From the NCBI RefSeq assembly GCF_000090795.2, contig NW_003546371.1, positions 196,904-228,949 on the forward strand: DNA of 32,046 nucleotides, given 5' to 3'. The notes under the pieces were generated by a model, which was not told the origin of the DNA, made no database searches, and was given only the letters and a program-made list of their open reading frames with translations. The stretch comes from Amphimedon queenslandica (taxonomy: Eukaryota > Porifera > Demospongiae > Haplosclerida > Niphatidae). Shown here one piece after another: positions 9,815 to 19,436 of this stretch (position 1 is the first letter of the stretch; each line of letters starts with the position of its first letter). The position numbers and the translations under genes are program-made.

Positions 9815-9892
9815 GCCCAGAGCGGGATTGAAACTCGTGGCCACATGCTCTTGACTTTTGGCATTCACTAGACTACTGAGTCACTCCTAGGC
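9815..9892 (-). repeat. tRNA-like sequence (decayed tRNA or SINE head)
   Basis: Read on the minus strand, the ends GCCTAGG and TCTGGGC pair over seven positions with G-T wobbles. TGACTCAGTAGTCTAGTG resembles a pol III A box, and GAGTTTCAATCCC a B box. A T-run (CTGAATTTTTTT) follows the 3' end, as a pol III terminator would. The anticodon arm does not fold cleanly and the B box departs from GGTTCGAATCC, so a functional tRNA is unlikely. Confidence 0.5.
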
Positions 9893-10047
9893 TAGTGTTG
9901 CATATTTATACTTTAATTGTATTGCTATCTTGGCATTTATTCGAATGTGGCTTGTATTTAAGGAGTTATGGTAATTTTTTTAACAGTTTCATTGTTACAT
10001 TCCATAATAATAATGTACACGTTACAGTAATTTATCTACAGCATTTA

Positions 10048-10490
10048 TCATGCACTTGGAAATAAAGCAAATGTTCCCTTCTCTATACATTCAAGTAAAT
10101 GACTTCTCATTTTGTCTTGATTAAACACAATCATACCAGGGATTTTATCACAGCAAAGTGTAGTTGCATTACCAATAGCAAATAGCCCACAGTCTTTCCC
10201 ACCAACTTTCTTCTGACTTTTTACTACTTCTATTGCGCAATGCTGACTAAACAAATTTAAAATAACTTATCTGGTTCCTCTGTCTACGCAGTCATTTGCC
10301 GAATCATACACCTTCACAACACTTACAGGAGCATACAGAGTAGATCCTGCAATCCAATATCAGAACGAGAGTGAAGAATTTGAATGCTCAGTAAAGGTGT
10401 TGTGGTTAAAAGTTTCATATCTTTTATACTGGTAACATGTTGTCTGGAAACCAGACATCATTTGATTTTGCTTTTTAAGTAAAAATTGAG
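10048..10490 (-). pseudogene. Ulp1/SENP-like (C48) cysteine protease domain
   Basis: An open minus-strand frame (10254-10048) contains VGGKDCGLFAIGNATTLC, where DCG holds the catalytic cysteine position of the Ulp1/C48 family. It is followed by FNQDKMRSHLLECIEKGTF and a stop. Upstream, across one frameshift and one in-frame TAA, come WIAGSTLYAPVSVVKVYDSAN and a segment QFLLKKQNQMMSGFQTT, equivalent to the N-terminal part of the protease domain. The usual HW dipeptide region reads YW, so the catalytic His codon is altered or lost at the frameshift. The family removes ubiquitin-like modifiers. In invertebrate genomes such domains are common inside mobile elements (recall). It lies downstream of the HIRAN-like segment on the same strand, probably one original gene. 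Confidence 0.65.
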
Positions 10491-10639
10491 ATGTGTTGAT
10501 GATAAAGCCATCTAGCTTCTCTCAATCTCATATAAGTTGGCTTTGAGTCAAGTGTAGCAAAAGCTTTCCTTGCTGTACCCATAGCTGGGAATGCTTTGTA
10601 CGGTCTGAATAACCAATGATGTCAACTCTTCTTGACTTG

Positions 10640-10935
10640 GATGGTTTCAGATCAGCATTTTAAATTAACATCTTAGCCTTTTCTGTGTACTTAAGTTTTC
10701 CTTCAAAAGTCAAAGTACAAGAAATTTCCATTCCTCCTTGAGGAAGATCATGACAGTATCTTGTATGGCCTGTTACACGACAGGTGATTGATCCCCTTCT
10801 GCCAAGAGAGTGAACATATAAGATATCTTTTTAGGAACATGGCCTACAATTATGCCATCTTTCACGACTGCTATGGCAAAGGGATGAACATTATTCAAAC
10901 GCTCCTTCCGACAGGGTTGTTCTTTCTCTGATTCA
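10640..10935 (-). pseudogene. HIRAN-like domain segment
   Basis: Minus-strand reading gives RKERLNNVHPFAIAVVKDG, then IIVGHVPKKIS. After a frame change come GSITCRVTGHTRYCHDLP, then QGGMEISCTLTFEGKLKY and EKAKMLI. An acidic or Asn-rich NPYD-like stretch before a valine-rich strand and VGHVP is the pattern of HIRAN domains, which bind DNA ends in Rad5/HLTF proteins. Assignment is by pattern and recall. Frame changes make it a pseudogene. Its upstream start would fall in the assembly gap. Confidence 0.5.
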
Positions 10936-10976
10936 GCCTCCTAAATGTCCTAAAAAATGTGGTATCCCTTTACATA

Positions 10977-11292
10977 NNNNNNNNNNNNNNNNNNNNNNNN
11001 NNNNNNNNNNNNNNNNNNNNNNNNNNNNNNNNNNNNNNNNNNNNNNNNNNNNNNNNNNNNNNNNNNNNNNNNNNNNNNNNNNNNNNNNNNNNNNNNNNNN
11101 NNNNNNNNNNNNNNNNNNNNNNNNNNNNNNNNNNNNNNNNNNNNNNNNNNNNNNNNNNNNNNNNNNNNNNNNNNNNNNNNNNNNNNNNNNNNNNNNNNNN
11201 NNNNNNNNNNNNNNNNNNNNNNNNNNNNNNNNNNNNNNNNNNNNNNNNNNNNNNNNNNNNNNNNNNNNNNNNNNNNNNNNNNNNNNNNNNNN
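10977..11292. other. Assembly gap (316 N)
   Basis: A run of 316 undetermined bases. It removes the presumed 5' end of the HIRAN/C48-like gene. Open frames that span it are artefacts. Confidence 0.99.
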
Positions 11293-11403
11293 CAAAGGAG
11301 AGTGCTCATGGTTTCTTTACAAACACGTGTATGGGTGGAGTTGTAATTATTATAAATGAGCCCCACACATACTAGCTGCTGTAGCAGCCACACCCCAGAA
11401 CAA

Positions 11404-11461
11404 AAGTAATGACCGTGTGCGTCCTGACTCCGTTTTTCGCGAGGGTCAGGCCCCGCCTGAC
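11404..11461 (-). repeat. Third family I-type terminal repeat (right end)
   Basis: AAGTAAT...CCTGACTCCG...GAGGGTCAGGCCCCGCCTGAC is followed by TA. This is the same layout as the right TIR at 19383-19436 (AAGTAAC...GGGTCTGGCTCCGCGAGAC then TA), and 17 of the outer 21 positions agree. It contains the same self-complementary design (CCTGAC with GTCAGG, twice). It faces the HIRAN/C48-like pseudogene, so that gene may belong to a related element. No matching left end was located between 5850 and 10048. Confidence 0.55.
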
Positions 11462-11463
11462 TA

Positions 11464-14080
11464 CATAGCATCCACAGTAAAGCTGGTACATCTTTTCATC
11501 TTACTTTCCTTAAACATACAACATCATGTGTGATGAGCGTGGTAAAAAATTATGTGCGCGTACGTGCACTTGTATGACATTGTAATTTCAAAATTTTATT
11601 GTAAAGTTCATTTCATTTCTTATCCAAAAATTTGCAAGTAGAAATATTTCCCTTTATAGTGTATTCAGCTGCAAAAATGCTACCCATGACATGAATGTCT
11701 CCATTTCTAGCTTAGGATGAGGTACTTGAGAGCAATTCATATTACAAATGCTTTCTACAACTTTGTATAATCCTTGAAATAGCTCTCTTCTATTTTTTAT
11801 GACGCAGTCAGGGGCACATCTTTGATTGACCTAGGATTGAGGATATGAAGAGGCGTAAAAATGTAATTGCAAGCAAAGCGCTCCTTGATTTTCACTACAC
11901 CCCCTTTTGCACAATTTTGTGGCCAAAATCATTGTAAAATCAACATTTCCACCATTTTTAGAGCTCTTGTTTTGCTAATTACATTGAGTAATGTTACCAT
12001 ATAACAGATGATTTTTGGCAGTTGAAAATGTCGAATAAAACCAAAAATGACTTTACAATAAAAATTTGCTGGTTTTTTTCGACTAGAAAATAACAACAGA
12101 TCGCATATCTTTATCAGCATCTGCAGTCATCATGGCACTTGAAGGAGTCCTATAGCGTCTGAAAAGGTTCTTGAGAAGGTGAGTGCAGCTTTTAGAGCCA
12201 TATCAATAGCGTATTATTATGTTATTACTTTGACTATGATCACGCCTATTATCAAAATTTATTTTCATCAATCTTTATTTTGAAATAATCGAGACAAAAA
12301 GAAGCACCAGCTATTGTGGTACTACGCACTTCTACCACTTTTGCAGCCATAAAAACATTTTTTAAAATGTTGAGTTAGAACGTTTTCATGGGGTCCCAAC
12401 CCAGCAATCCCCCCCACATGGATGTGCCACTGTGCAGTAGACTGGTAATTAAAGAGGATCACATTGTTTACAAGTCTGTATCAACATCAGTTTTATACCA
12501 AAAATGCACTATATGATCAATTACCCACAGCAAATCATCACCCATAGTACCATTATAAAGCTAGCTATAGTATTTCAAGAAGCGTAACAGTTTCACCACC
12601 CTCCATGCATAGCAGGGCACTTATTAAGACTTAAAGATCTTTCAACTACCTCCTAATCATTCTGAGAAGTCTTTGGACATCATCTTTATGCTGTCTTGGC
12701 ATCAGAAAGCTTATAACTGTATCCCGTGTGTAAATTGCTACTTTGTTTACAATGGCCACACCCACTTATGTTAGGGAGTGTAAGCAGCTTGTTGCTAAGG
12801 CTCGTTATTTAATGTGTATAAAAAATGTAAGTGTGGAGATACAAATCAATAAATAAATGAAGAAAGCATTATTGTGAAATGAAGATGGGAAAAAATGGGA
12901 AGTCTAACAACATTAATGTAGCTCTCACTAAACAACACCAACGTTGGTTACCTTATCACATTTACTAAAATGTCATGATTTAAAGATGTCTTAATCATCC
13001 AGTCAAATAATCTAGAAGAGGAAACCAGTAACCCAATTCAAGATATTCTGTAACAAAACATACATGGAGCATTCCTTGATGATAACTGCAGCAGTTTCCA
13101 ATGGGTTACTATCAATGGGATCAAGTAAACCTGTGAGAACTGCTTCTTAATGATATCTGTTAAGAAAAGTAGCATACCTAATATTAGCCAAGTAGTAAAA
13201 TTGTTTCTTCATTTTGTTATTAGTAGTTTCTTAGAACTGTGGGGAATTTACTTTGCAATTTGAGCAAATATTCAATATTAAACTTAGTTATCTATCGTGG
13301 AACATTATTTGAAAGATTAAAATACAACCATTAGTTCTCCAAAAGCGTCAAACTTCCTTTTTTCGAAACAATGGTTTTCAAAATTTCACCAAGCATTGAA
13401 AAGGACCAACACTTTGTGTAACTAATAGAGCAAAATCATGGTTTTAGTTTGTTTACACATATTAGTTGTTCATGGAAAAAGATGCAAAATGACACATTTG
13501 ACTAATTTCACTATTATTTTTCGCCACTAATACCAGAGGACTCTTAGTCATTTGCACCCTATTGTTGTATCAGGCTGGGAGTCAACAAACTCCTTCCTTT
13601 TCAAGCACCAGTCATTACTTTAGACCTGCTTCATATGCCATTGCAAATGTAATACATTGGAAATGAACAGAAAGTCATGGAGAAAATTAATTTGTTTTTA
13701 TAATAGCGGAATTTGTTTTTATAATAGCGGATAGCGTATAGTGATGGCTAGACAAGGGGAAAAAATCTGGATGGGACACATATAAGGCGTATGACAAAGT
13801 TTTCACACTCTCATTTTCTTTTTCACTGAAGCAGCTCAGATAAGTCATGATGTGAAAACACATGATTTACTACCCACACTGTAGTGAATGCTATGAGCTT
13901 TACCGCATGTGCATTAGAGACTGCCAAGTACATATGCTATAACTGTCATGTCTTACATTTCTTAGTGCCATTATTTATAAAGTTTCACATGATTGTGACA
14001 TTGGTGACCAGGAGAGCCCTGGTGATTCACTGCTCAGGTTATCCAGAGAAACAAGCATTGAATGAGTGCTCTGGCCATGA
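11464..14080. other. No gene recognised
   Basis: This is AT-rich sequence whose short open frames (for example 11929-12120 and 13884-14165) look like chance. A 21-bp unit beginning AATTTGTTTTTATAATAG is repeated head to tail at 13689-13730. A GGCCACACCCAC motif is at 12754-12765. Confidence 0.5.
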
Positions 14081-14082
14081 TA

Positions 14083-14136
14083 GTCTTGTGGAGCCAGACC
14101 CTCGCTCTAAGGGGTGGAGGGTCTGGTTACTTGTAA
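14083..14136 (+). repeat. Left terminal inverted repeat, family I copy 2
   Basis: A 54-bp TIR, GTCTTGTGGAGCCAGACCCT...AGGGTCTGGTTACTTGTAA, preceded by TA (14081-14082). It matches the reverse complement of 19383-19436 at 48 of 54 positions with no gap. Inside the repeat, CCAGACCCT and AGGGTCTGG are perfect complements, so each TIR can itself fold into a hairpin. Confidence 0.9.
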
Positions 14137-14349
14137 TAAATATTTTTGTTCCAACCGCCTCGTAGAGTGCGGCCCAATCAAATTCATTCACTGTAAAATA
14201 TCACATGATAGTATTTATGGTTACACCTGGGAGAAACCTAGAGAAAGGAATATGTCAGCACTCTCTGTAAATGAAGTAGAATTAGCAGTGAAGGAAGTGG
14301 CTAGCAGGCTAAATATCTCCTTACAGCCTGAGCAGAAAAAAGTACAGTA

Positions 14350-14542
14350 TAGCGGAAAATTTTTGTGGCCCAAAATTGTCGTGGATCCATCTAAAAATCA
14401 ATTTCGTGGCTTTAATTTTTGTGGTTTTGTACAATTCGTCCATCTTAAACCCCATAAAATTGATTTTTGCAGATTTTATTTCCGTGGGTTTTGAATGAAA
14501 CGCGAAATCCACAAAATTTTGGGCGACAAAAGTTTTCCACTA
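14350..14542. mobile_element. MITE 1 inserted in RecQ-like copy 2
   Basis: The ends are long imperfect inverted repeats (about 37 bp). The left starts TAGCGGAAAATTTTTGTGG, and the right read inward starts TAGTGGAAAACTTTTGTCG. TA lies on both sides (14348-14349, 14543-14544). It holds no gene; its short opposite-strand frames reflect the element's symmetry. It separates the helicase N-terminus from Walker A. Confidence 0.8.
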
Positions 14543-15125
14543 TACGATATTGATGTGTGGAATGTTTGTGTGCCTACCGACAGGCTATGGTAGAAGTTTG
14601 TGCTATATGTTGCTGCCTGTCATTCATGACCTTTTGATGGGGCATCAGAACTCTAGTTTGATCTTAGTAATTTCTCCCTTGAGATGTTTGATGATGGACC
14701 AGGTGAATGCATGATCTAAATTAGGCTTGAAGGCAGTGTGGGTATGTTCAGAAGTTAGAGAAATTGTGAAGGAGGGTTATTTGATGAATGCTGACTATCA
14801 ATTCATATTCATAAGTCTAGAGCTAATCCTTACTAAGAGAAGCTGGAGAGATGTATTGTTAAGTGAGTGTTATCAGTCAAAGCTAGTGGGATTAAAAATA
14901 GATGAGGCGCATTGTGTCAAGTCATGGCGAGAAGAGTTTGGTCCAGAGTTTAAGAGGATTGGAGACTTGCGAAGTGTTGTTCCTAAGAATGTTGATGTGA
15001 TGGCTTTGACAGCTACTGCCGCTATATCATCACGCTTATCTATAGAAAGGACTTTAGGCATGAAGAATCCTACTGTAATTGAGATTTCTCCGGAGAAAAG
15101 CAATATTTATTTGTCCACTGAATTA

Positions 15126-15469
15126 CTGTAAACCAATTAATATTAACGGCTATTTTATTTAGCGTTAATCCTTAAATGTCAAAATTAGCGACTATTAAAT
15201 TTGGTGTATCATTAAACCTTTCCCACTTTTCTGTTAGCTGCTGCTGTTGTTCCACTGGGTTCTCCTTCCTCTGGTAGTGTTGCCGACCGAGCAGAAGAGA
15301 GCCATCTACTAGTATAGTATCAGCATAGATACTGTATCTATGGTATCAGCGACATTTTGTGATCACGTGACCAGGTGTTTTTTTATTAGTGAATATTAAA
15401 TTTAGCGTGTTTAGGCTCTTCGCTAATATTGCTGAAATAAGTAGCACGCTAAAATTTGTAGTTTTACAG
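15126..15469. mobile_element. MITE 2 inserted in RecQ-like copy 2
   Basis: A 344-bp insertion with CTGTAAA at the left end and TTTACAG at the right, flanked by TA (15124-15125, 15470-15471). Deleting it with one TA rejoins the helicase codons GAA-TTA-TTT-GAG in frame, which confirms both ends. TTTAGCGT/GCTAAAAT words recur inside in opposite orientation. The ends differ from those of MITE 1 and the MITE at 2033, so three different TA-targeted families hit this gene family. Confidence 0.8.
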
Positions 15470-16089
15470 TATTTGAGTCAATCGAAAATTTTTTTAAGCC
15501 TTTAGTTGATTACCTATTGTTAAATGGAAAAGCAAGTAAAAGTACTATCATATTATGCAAGAAAAGGGATAATTGTGCAATACTTCACTGCTACTTTAAG
15601 TTCTCTCTTGGAAAAGGCTTTATTTATCCACCTGGTGAAAACGAATGTCTTTCTGAAAATAGACTTGTGGACATGTTTTGCAGTTGTACACAGCCTGAAG
15701 TCAAGACAGAAATAATACATTCAATCAGAATATCAGATTCTAATTTGCATGTTGTTATTGCAACCATTGCTTTCTGTATGGGTATAGATTGCTCTATTGT
15801 TCACCGAATCATACACTTGGGACCACCAGAAAGCATTGGAGATTATGTACAACAGATTGGACGAGGTGAACGTGATGGGAGCGATGCATCTGCTACTTTA
15901 ATTTATGGAAAGCATTTTAATTGAAATAGTGAAGAATCAATTCTTGAGTTCTGTACAATTAAATCTTGTCTATGAAATGCATTGTTTAACCATTTCAAGA
16001 CACATATTAAAACAATTACTTCTGGTTGTAAATGTTGTCAATATTATAAATCTGTGTGTGCATGTAGTAATTGTAAAACGATGTAGTAA

Positions 16090-19000
16090 CTAATAACCAT
16101 TTACAATTAAATTCATTTTGTGGGCTATCCATTCTTTGAGATCATTGGCATCAACATTTGCAATGACATTAATTACTTGTTTCTGGAATTGGGAATGGCT
16201 TCTTCCTGGTTGTATACAAAATACTGCTGATTTTTGGTGTATTTTGTCTAAAGCCAACATGACATCCCTTTCAGCATTTGCCCTTTTGTGTCCCTGACGA
16301 TTCTGTTGTAGAGGTCACAGCATCATAGTTTGATGTTACTTTCTGTAATAGTCCTATAACTTTTCCAACTCTTTCACAATTGCTTTTTCTGTTTTATTTT
16401 GTCTAAGATTTTCAATGGAAGATTTACACAGACGATTTAAATGTTCCATAAATAAATCACAATGAATATTATGGCCAATTATACCATGCAAATTTACAAA
16501 TTGAAACCAGATTAGTTGTTGACATTGCCGAGGACTGAGAATGAAGTGATAATTAGCCAAGAGTGTGAATGCCTCAATGGCATAGTTAACTCTACAATTA
16601 GCTTTAAATATAAGAAACATATGACACCAACATCGAAGGACACGGTTACCATCTCCTTCACGAATGGTATCACAGAATTCACAATAAAAGAGTCCCACAC
16701 TTAGTACCTTGCATGCATAACCGTAAACACTGTCCCTGCACAATTCCGACTTTTCCATTCTTAGTTCAACATACTTTGAAGAAATTTGGCTGTATACTTT
16801 AATAAGAGTGTTGTCAGCTCTATGCTATTTGGACTGGCCCTCCAAGTTTTGTAAAATCTCAGGTGTTGGATTGTCTGAGATTGATGCCATTACAAGGAAT
16901 TCCATTGCTGCAGCTAAAATTTGGCAATCTACAACAGTGTTGAAGAAATCATCACACCCATCAAAATTTGCTTTAGGAACTTGGGATACATTCCTCCTAT
17001 TAAGAAGATTTCGTAACTGATAAAGAGTTCCTTTTTCTCTGGCAGATCTAGGTTTAAATGTATGTGTCCAAATACTCTTCAAATAAAAGAAGATTAATGA
17101 TCATAGTAGAAATTTGAAATGCATCACTTACCGTCAACACGCATAGCTTGATTTGCCAGTCTTCACAGACTGGTAAAAGACCACCCAAGGATTCCAATTC
17201 AGATGTAGAATTTCCTCTCTGTGCTTTAATTCTCCTTGCCATAGCAGTAGATAATTGATCTCCCCCTAGAAGTAAAGAGTGACATATGTATTCACCTTCC
17301 ACATTTTGAGCTTTAGGTACATATTGTTGTAAGTGTTGCATCATTGCATCATATCATCATGATTTGTTTCATCCTTCAATAGAACACTTAGTGGAATCAG
17401 GTAAAAAAAACAATGATAAACAATAATTTCATTTATAGTAATAGCATACAAATTGAGATTTAGTTGACATTTCCTCCTGAAATTGATGTGGGATATGGCG
17501 AGTAACAACATCTTCAAAATGACGCTTAAAGAAAGGTAGATATTGAGTTAGTACACGAGAAATGAGAATAGAAAATTTGTGAAACAATGATTGCTCATCA
17601 GTCTGGGAGGTGTTGAAATTTAATTTGCCAATGCTAGGAACCTGTAAGTTATTTGTGATAATTAGTTGTTCATACTATGTATTCCTACCTGTGGCTGTTT
17701 ATCTCATACTTCAGCAATGCCAACACGATCTGAGTCGATCTCTAAGAGCATAACAGTGGTAGTAATAGAGAGAATGCACTTGCTTGTTAGAGCGATAGTC
17801 TCGTGGCTTCACATTTTTGTCAATATTGTCACCAATTATTTTAAATCCAAACAAACCAGTCTCTGAAACTTTTGTCATAGAAACATCAAAATCAGCCACT
17901 AACATTATCAATTGAATGAGTAGATAAAATCATTTCATTAGCTAATTGACAGCTTGCTGTTGTTACAGATAATTCATAATCTTAAGAAGAAACACGTGAT
18001 GCACAATCGCTAATGATGGAGAACGAAGGATGTCAAACTTCTGTAGCTTCTGAGTCATCATCAGGAAACTGAAAAGCATCTGAGGGAAGAAATCAATTTC
18101 CGCTAAGTTGAATTTATTTCCGTCATTATCCTGAGAGAAACTTTTTAAAATGTTTTGTACATAATAATACATGTACATGTACATACCTCTGATGTGATGT
18201 CAACATCAATACTTGAACTCCATTCCTTAACAATGTCATCATATCCAACACGTAATCAATCAAGAGATCGATTAGTCCATTTATGGCACAGTGAGATATT
18301 GATTTTATTTAATCGCTGATAAACCTAGAAAGAACATTAAGTGTATAAGTGTTATGATACTTATAATTCACTTGTTTAGAACAGTTTCCAGCATATAGAA
18401 GCAGGGAAATAACTTTTTGGAAGAGGCACATCTTATTCTGACGGTTATTTGCAATCATACTAATCATAGCAGCTAAAACACTCCTATTCGACTTAACACA
18501 AACACTCAGTAATTTTGTGAGTGTTGGTGCAGCTGATATTGCTTTGTAAATAGTATCAATGCTAAATGATTTAAGTCCATCAGCGTCAGTATGGAGCATC
18601 ACAGAATTAAACTCATCTGAGCATAAAACCATTATTTCAGACTGCAGCAGGACATCTATTTGTTTCATTACTTCTCCTTTTGAATCTTCATGTTTCATAG
18701 CTTGGGTAGCAAGACACCTTTTACTATCTCTAGCTATTGCTTTCCCATACTTTTTCCTTTCTGGTGTTAAAATGGTAACTTTTGGACCACTTTCATAGCC
18801 AATGACAACCTTTAGAATTATATAACAGATCAAATAAAATTATTCACTTTAACTTACAGCAACAGGAGGTGATCCATCAGTCTGTGTGAACTTCAATCTC
18901 TTTGCAGCTGGGAGTGGTGTAACAGGATTATTTAGAGATTGGCTTCCAGTTGAAGGTGATTGTGATGGTAGATCTCTAGGTAGATTTGGATCTGAATGCT

Positions 19001-19245
19001 TTATATAACTTTAGAGCCCGTTGCTTAGCTCACGAAAGCGATCATTCATATGGTCATATTTCCTGAAACAGGAACGACACATATCTTTCCTAAGTAGTAA
19101 TCTGTTTAAGAACTGATTCAGCTTCATCACACAAAGAAAAAATAGCAGCATAAATTGTAAGATGAGAACAGTTGCTGTCACGAAATACGATTCTCCTGTC
19201 TCCTTTCTGTAAAACGCTTCCACAAGATACACACAACTCAGCCAT
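16090..19245 (-). pseudogene. DUF6589-type protein, multi-exon (copy 2), candidate transposase
   Basis: Exon 1 (19245-18858) starts MAELCVSCGSVLQKG, with a second CRSC pair before a frameshift, forming a ZAD-like zinc motif, then a Ser/Pro linker ending AKRLKFTQTDGSPPVA. Exon 2 is 18809-18372 (phase 0; PKVTILTPERKKYGKAIARD, KSNRSVLAAMISMIANNRQ). Exon 3 is 18324-18187 (YQRLNKINISLCHKW, one TGA). Later exons give FGFKIIGDNIDKNVKPRD (about 17840), SIGKLNFNTSQTDEQSLFHK, LLLGGDQLSTAMARR (about 17270), GTLYQLRNLLNRRNVSQVPK, EGDGNRVLRCW, NYAIEAFTLL and HGIIGHNIHCDLFMEHLNRL, then the end at NLIVNGY. Known introns are 47-48 bp. The invariant-looking acidic residues (GDNID, GGDQL, YAIEA) could form a DDE triad; that is inference. 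At least three stops or frameshifts exist. Confidence 0.75.
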
Positions 19246-19382
19246 ATCCACAGCACACGTGAGCAGGCGTGTTGTTATTATTCATTAATATCATGTATTG
19301 GTCACATGATAAATTGATCATTTCCGCATTCTATTACAACCATAACGTAAAAAATTACATTCCATCAGAAGAAAAGTATCTA

Positions 19383-19436
19383 TTGCAAGTAACCAGATCC
19401 TCCTCCCCTTAGAGCAAGGGTCTGGCTCCGCGAGAC
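19383..19436 (-). repeat. Right terminal inverted repeat, family I copy 2
   Basis: The partner of 14083-14136, ending GGCTCCGCGAGAC and followed by TA (19437-19438). It lies 137 bp upstream of the DUF6589 start codon, comparable to the 115 bp between the left TIR and the RecQ-like start. Promoters for both genes must therefore sit just inside the two ends. Confidence 0.9.

Larger units (their letters stand above)
14252..16086 (+). pseudogene. RecQ-like SF2 helicase (copy 2), near full length but broken
   Basis: The N-terminus is MSALSVNEVELAVKEVASRL...LQPEQKK, then MITE 1. Core motifs follow: Walker A VCLPTGYGRSLCYMLLP (Lys of GKS replaced by Arg), LILVISPLRCLMMDQ, DEAHCVKSW (14904-14930) and MALTATA. 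After MITE 2 come VVIATIAFCMGID, the motif VI-like DYVQQIGRGERDG and a cysteine cluster GCKCCQ...VCACSNCKTM matching the RecQ zinc-binding end. Removing MITE 2 with one TA copy restores the frame across TEL-FES. Three in-frame TGA codons (14712-14714, 15922-15924, and one near 15977) and one small frameshift after MITE 1 remain. The length fits a short RecQ without HRDC. The inferred role is DNA unwinding for the element's movement. Confidence 0.85.
14083..19436. mobile_element. Complete family I DNA transposon: RecQ-like helicase + DUF6589
   Basis: A 5354-bp unit is bounded by 54-bp TIRs (48/54 identical) and by TA on both sides (14081-14082, 19437-19438). It contains only two recognisable genes: a plus-strand RecQ-like helicase (ATG 14252, stop 16084-16086) and a minus-strand multi-exon DUF6589 gene (ATG 19245, stop 16092-16090). 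Their stops are 3 bp apart. Two smaller TA-flanked MITEs (14350-14542, 15126-15469) interrupt the helicase. TIRs enclosing both genes mean they moved together. I know of no named transposon class with this pair, but could not search. Confidence 0.8.

Noticed and set aside
9815..9892. Functional tRNA gene
   Set aside because: The A and B boxes and acceptor pairing are recognisable, but the anticodon arm does not fold and the B box is degraded, so it is listed only as tRNA-like.
10933..11471. Open frames of 120-173 codons across the N run
   Set aside because: They exist only because undetermined bases contain no stop codons.
11929..12120. 63-codon minus-strand open frame
   Set aside because: It is short, in AT-rich sequence, with no motif, splice signal or second copy.
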